Shown here: positions 3,294-5,342 of the stretch, one piece after another | How positions within the stretch are numbered: the first letter of the stretch is position 1 | How the letters are laid out: the number at the start of each line of letters is the position of its first letter | Assembly: GCA_003232855.1 (NCBI GenBank) | Contig: QIKC01000340.1 | Coordinates: forward strand, 1-5,342 | Reading direction: 5' to 3' | Length of the DNA: 5,342 nucleotides | DNA from: Verrucomicrobiales bacterium | GTDB taxonomy: Bacteria; Verrucomicrobiota; Verrucomicrobiia; Verrucomicrobiales; DEV007 | Notes under the pieces: model-generated | Seen by the model: the letters and a program-made list of their open reading frames with translations, nothing else | Databases searched by the model: none | Told to the model about the DNA's origin: nothing | Made by a program: the position numbers and the translations under genes

Positions 3294-5342
3294 CTTGGTT
3301 TGCGATTTGTTGGAGCACGGGTGTGCGGCTATCGAAAAACAGCGGCGCATCGAAGTCCGATAACTCGTTGAAACTGCGCTCGCTCACCAGCTCGGGGTGG
3401 GCGCCGATTGGATCAATTTGTAGCGGGTAGCTGGCGCCGATTTCGTCGGGTAACCCAACAGCGGGCCGGCGATCCAAGATCACCCAATGCCCGATCGCGA
3501 TTTTGCTGCCGACGGCGATCTGGCCACCGGTGACGGATTCGATCTCGTAAAGATAGTAAACCAACGCCCTGCGGTATGCGCCCAACTCTTTCAGTTCGGG
3601 GTCGCGAGTCTTCTCTAACAATTTCACCCCCACCTTTACCTGTCCGTTGATCGCCTCCTGCGCCAAATCATTAAATGCTCCGGGATCGACTGCCGCCGCA
3701 TAGATTGCCAGTCGCTCAAGACGCCCGTCCCACGGGCCGCCGAAACGCAAGGCGCTCACGTGCTCTCGGTCGTTGTCCTCGGCCGTAACCGTTTTTTTGA
3801 TCGCCACGGGTCGGCCATCGATGCTCGCTTCGATCTCGCCTTCCGCGATCTTCAACACGAGGTGTATCGCCTTGCCGGCGACGATCTCCCCGAAGGAGAA
3901 GTGTGCGCCGCCGCCCCAGGGCGTCGTGGCGATCCATTGCAATTGCCCGCCGACCTGTTGCAGGCGCGATTTTCCGAAAGCGATGATCGTTCCATCGTCG
4001 GCCGCCGGAGTCACCACCGCATCAATCGTCAGCGATTTCTGAGCCGAGAGATTCTCGGCGCTGACGGAGTCCGCCTCGAACCAACCATTCCCCGGAGCGA
4101 GGTCGAAGCGCCGGCCGTAGCGCGCCGCCCCCACCGCCCTCACCCGACAGATCGTGCCATCGACTTCGATGCTGTCACGGCTGCTGAGCCAAGCGAATAG
4201 CAGGCTTTCGTCCTCCAGCGGCCAGGCTTTGGCCACGGGCTCCGGCGCCGCTACCGCGACGGGCACACTATCGAGATCTACCCCCTCGCCACCCTCCACC
4301 CACAGGTCGGGAAAGAGATCGGCTCGATTGTTATCGGTGAGCGGGTGCCAGTCCTCGACCGATCCCAAATCGGCGGCTAACCGAACCACATAGGCTTCGA
4401 TTTTATCTGCCCCCTTCTTCTGGTCGGAACCATAGGGGCCTGTCAAAACGACGTAGCGCGGGTGGTTCGTCCAACGCGGGTGGTACACTCGTTTGCCCTT
4501 TAGGTCGGGATGGCTGTTGATGGTGATTTCAGAAATTTTCGCCCCCGTCGAATGGTGTAAACTGAGATGCTTGTGGGCGCCATCGAAAACCCATGCCACG
4601 CCGCTGTCGTCCGGCGCGATAGACGTCCAACAGCCGCTGCCTAAACGGGTCAGCTCGCCGCTTTGACGATCGACCACTCCGGCGTCGGGCCAGGGGAATA
4701 GCCCGACCATTTTTTCCCCAGAGCGCGATAGCCGAAACGACCCGCCGCCCACCTGCGAGCGCTGCCACACGACCTGCCGCTCCTCCGGGTTATCGAGACG
4801 AAAACGTTCGAGCCTCTCCCCCTCCATAATTGTCGTTTTGGAAGCCTTGAAACCGACGGTAACATATACCCAAAGCACTCCATCTGCCGGGTCGCGCCAC
4901 AACGATTCGGCCAGACCCGCGCCGAGCTCCCGCAAACCGCCCCCATCAAAATCCACCACGTAACAGAGCGAACGATATGTTCTCATTCCGGACTTCGCCT
5001 TCTTCCGCCCCTTATCGCTGAACACCACGCGCTGCCCATCCGGGGTCAATAACGGAAGCGCGTAGCTGCCCGTCTGGGGCAGAATTTCGCGCTCGTCGCC
5101 GCCGTCGCGACTGTCGAGCCCCATCAGTTTCAAGTTCTGGCCCGCCGCGTGCTTATCCAGTTGCCCAGCCTTCTGCTGCTGCACCCACACCGCCCGCACA
5201 TGCCCGCCGACGAAATCCTCAATCGGCAAAACCGTGCCATTCGATGCAGGCGCCGCATCGAGTGAAGCGGGCGTCACATCGCCAGCGTCGTCAGCGTTGC
5301 CATCGCCGCGACCACACGCGGCCAGCGCCAACGCGGCGAGCA
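3283..5342 (-). CDS. Lipoprotein with TolB-like beta-propeller and LamG-like domain (5' partial)
   Basis: The N-terminus lies beyond the window. The visible frame begins inside a signal sequence, LAALALAAC, whose LAAC lipobox predicts a lipid-anchored mature N-terminal Cys (codon 5316-5314). The TTG at 5331 is therefore an internal Leu, not a start. Numbering from that codon: a low-complexity Ala/Asp linker (8-35), then propeller-like repeats (about 45-345) with TolB-type blades, such as LPLLTPDGQRVVFSD (92-106), GSFRLSRSGEKMVGLF (197-212), GCWTSIAPDDSGVAWVFDG (233-251) and YHPRWTNHPRYVVLTGPYG (283-301). A concanavalin/LamG-type beta-sandwich follows (about 433-555: SLTIDAVVTPAADDG, IHLVLKIAEGEIEASIDG, LRFGGPWDGRLERLAIY), then a ~110-residue tail I cannot assign. 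It probably acts at the cell surface or periplasm, binding glycan or organising a complex. No enzyme motif is seen. It overlaps the AlgX-like gene by 11 bases, so the two were likely one operon concerned with polysaccharide modification (inference). Confidence 0.88.
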   Translation of the reverse strand, partial: LAALALAACGRGDGNADDAGDVTPASLDAAPASNGTVLPIEDFVGGHVRAVWVQQQKAGQLDKHAAGQNLKLMGLDSRDGGDEREILPQTGSYALPLLTPDGQRVVFSDKGRKKAKSGMRTYRSLCYVVDFDGGGLRELGAGLAESLWRDPADGVLWVYVTVGFKASKTTIMEGERLERFRLDNPEERQVVWQRSQVGGGSFRLSRSGEKMVGLFPWPDAGVVDRQSGELTRLGSGCWTSIAPDDSGVAWVFDGAHKHLSLHHSTGAKISEITINSHPDLKGKRVYHPRWTNHPRYVVLTGPYGSDQKKGADKIEAYVVRLAADLGSVEDWHPLTDNNRADLFPDLWVEGGEGVDLDSVPVAVAAPEPVAKAWPLEDESLLFAWLSSRDSIEVDGTICRVRAVGAARYGRRFDLAPGNGWFEADSVSAENLSAQKSLTIDAVVTPAADDGTIIAFGKSRLQQVGGQLQWIATTPWGGGAHFSFGEIVAGKAIHLVLKIAEGEIEASIDGRPVAIKKTVTAEDNDREHVSALRFGGPWDGRLERLAIYAAAVDPGAFNDLAQEAINGQVKVGVKLLEKTRDPELKELGAYRRALVYYLYEIESVTGGQIAVGSKIAIGHWVILDRRPAVGLPDEIGASYPLQIDPIGAHPELVSERSFNELSDFDAPLFFDSRTPVLQQIANQDEE

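Noticed and set aside
3294..3350. Upstream start of the AlgX-like gene at 3350
   Set aside because: The 19 added residues precede a textbook signal peptide starting at 3293 and lie inside the lipoprotein gene.
2781..3371. Plus-strand 196-codon ORF opposite the AlgX-like gene
   Set aside because: It is antisense to a gene with a signal peptide and family motifs; the translation is Arg/Gly-rich and lacks any motif.
1..5342. CRISPR arrays, rRNA, complete tRNA, insertion-sequence ends
   Set aside because: I found no regularly spaced repeats, no full tRNA cloverleaf, no transposase ORF and no paired terminal inverted repeats with target duplication.

Overview
The window looks like a piece of a verrucomicrobial chromosome (Opitutales-like is my best guess). 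It carries the platform of a sedentary chromosomal integron beside a broken exopolysaccharide-modification operon. The assignment rests on the type of the integron integrase (long N-terminal extension plus a strongly conserved IntI core) and on the lipoprotein + AlgX-like gene pair. It comes from recalled family resemblance, not from a search.

Left half (1-2255): an integron. The integrase gene intI runs rightward (1014-2255, possibly from 912 or 924). To its left, and read leftward away from it, lie a low-GC leader that should contain attI (665-911), a candidate cassette promoter (731-703), a recombination junction GTTATGC (664-658), one complete gene cassette with a 177-codon ORF of unknown function (651-118), its attC hairpin (94-40), and the first ~45 bases of a second cassette cut by the window edge. 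The cassette limits are supported by a specific signature. The junction heptamer at the head of the cassette (GTTATGC) is the exact reverse complement of the R'' heptamer at the cassette's own attC (GCATAAC), as expected for a cassette that circularises at G^TT. By this reading the mobile unit is 663-46, 618 bases.

Right half (2256-5342): two leftward, translationally coupled genes that converge on intI with a gap of only 38 bases. The upstream gene encodes a large lipoprotein whose N-terminus is cut off by the window. It has a TolB-like beta-propeller followed by a LamG/concanavalin-like region. It overlaps by 11 bases the start of an exported AlgX/AlgJ-like SGNH O-acetyltransferase homologue. 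That second gene carries a single frame change at a GGG run (2514-2512) just after its GDSH catalytic block, so the C-terminal third continues in another frame. It is either a recent pseudogene or a sequencing error.

How it fits together: the integrase would excise and insert cassettes at attI, and the first cassette would be transcribed from the leader promoter. The operon on the right is an ordinary chromosomal neighbour, presumably for acetylating or otherwise modifying a surface polysaccharide, and has no evident role in the integron. The most noteworthy content is the non-proteobacterial integron with its extended integrase, short attC and uncharacterised cassette protein.
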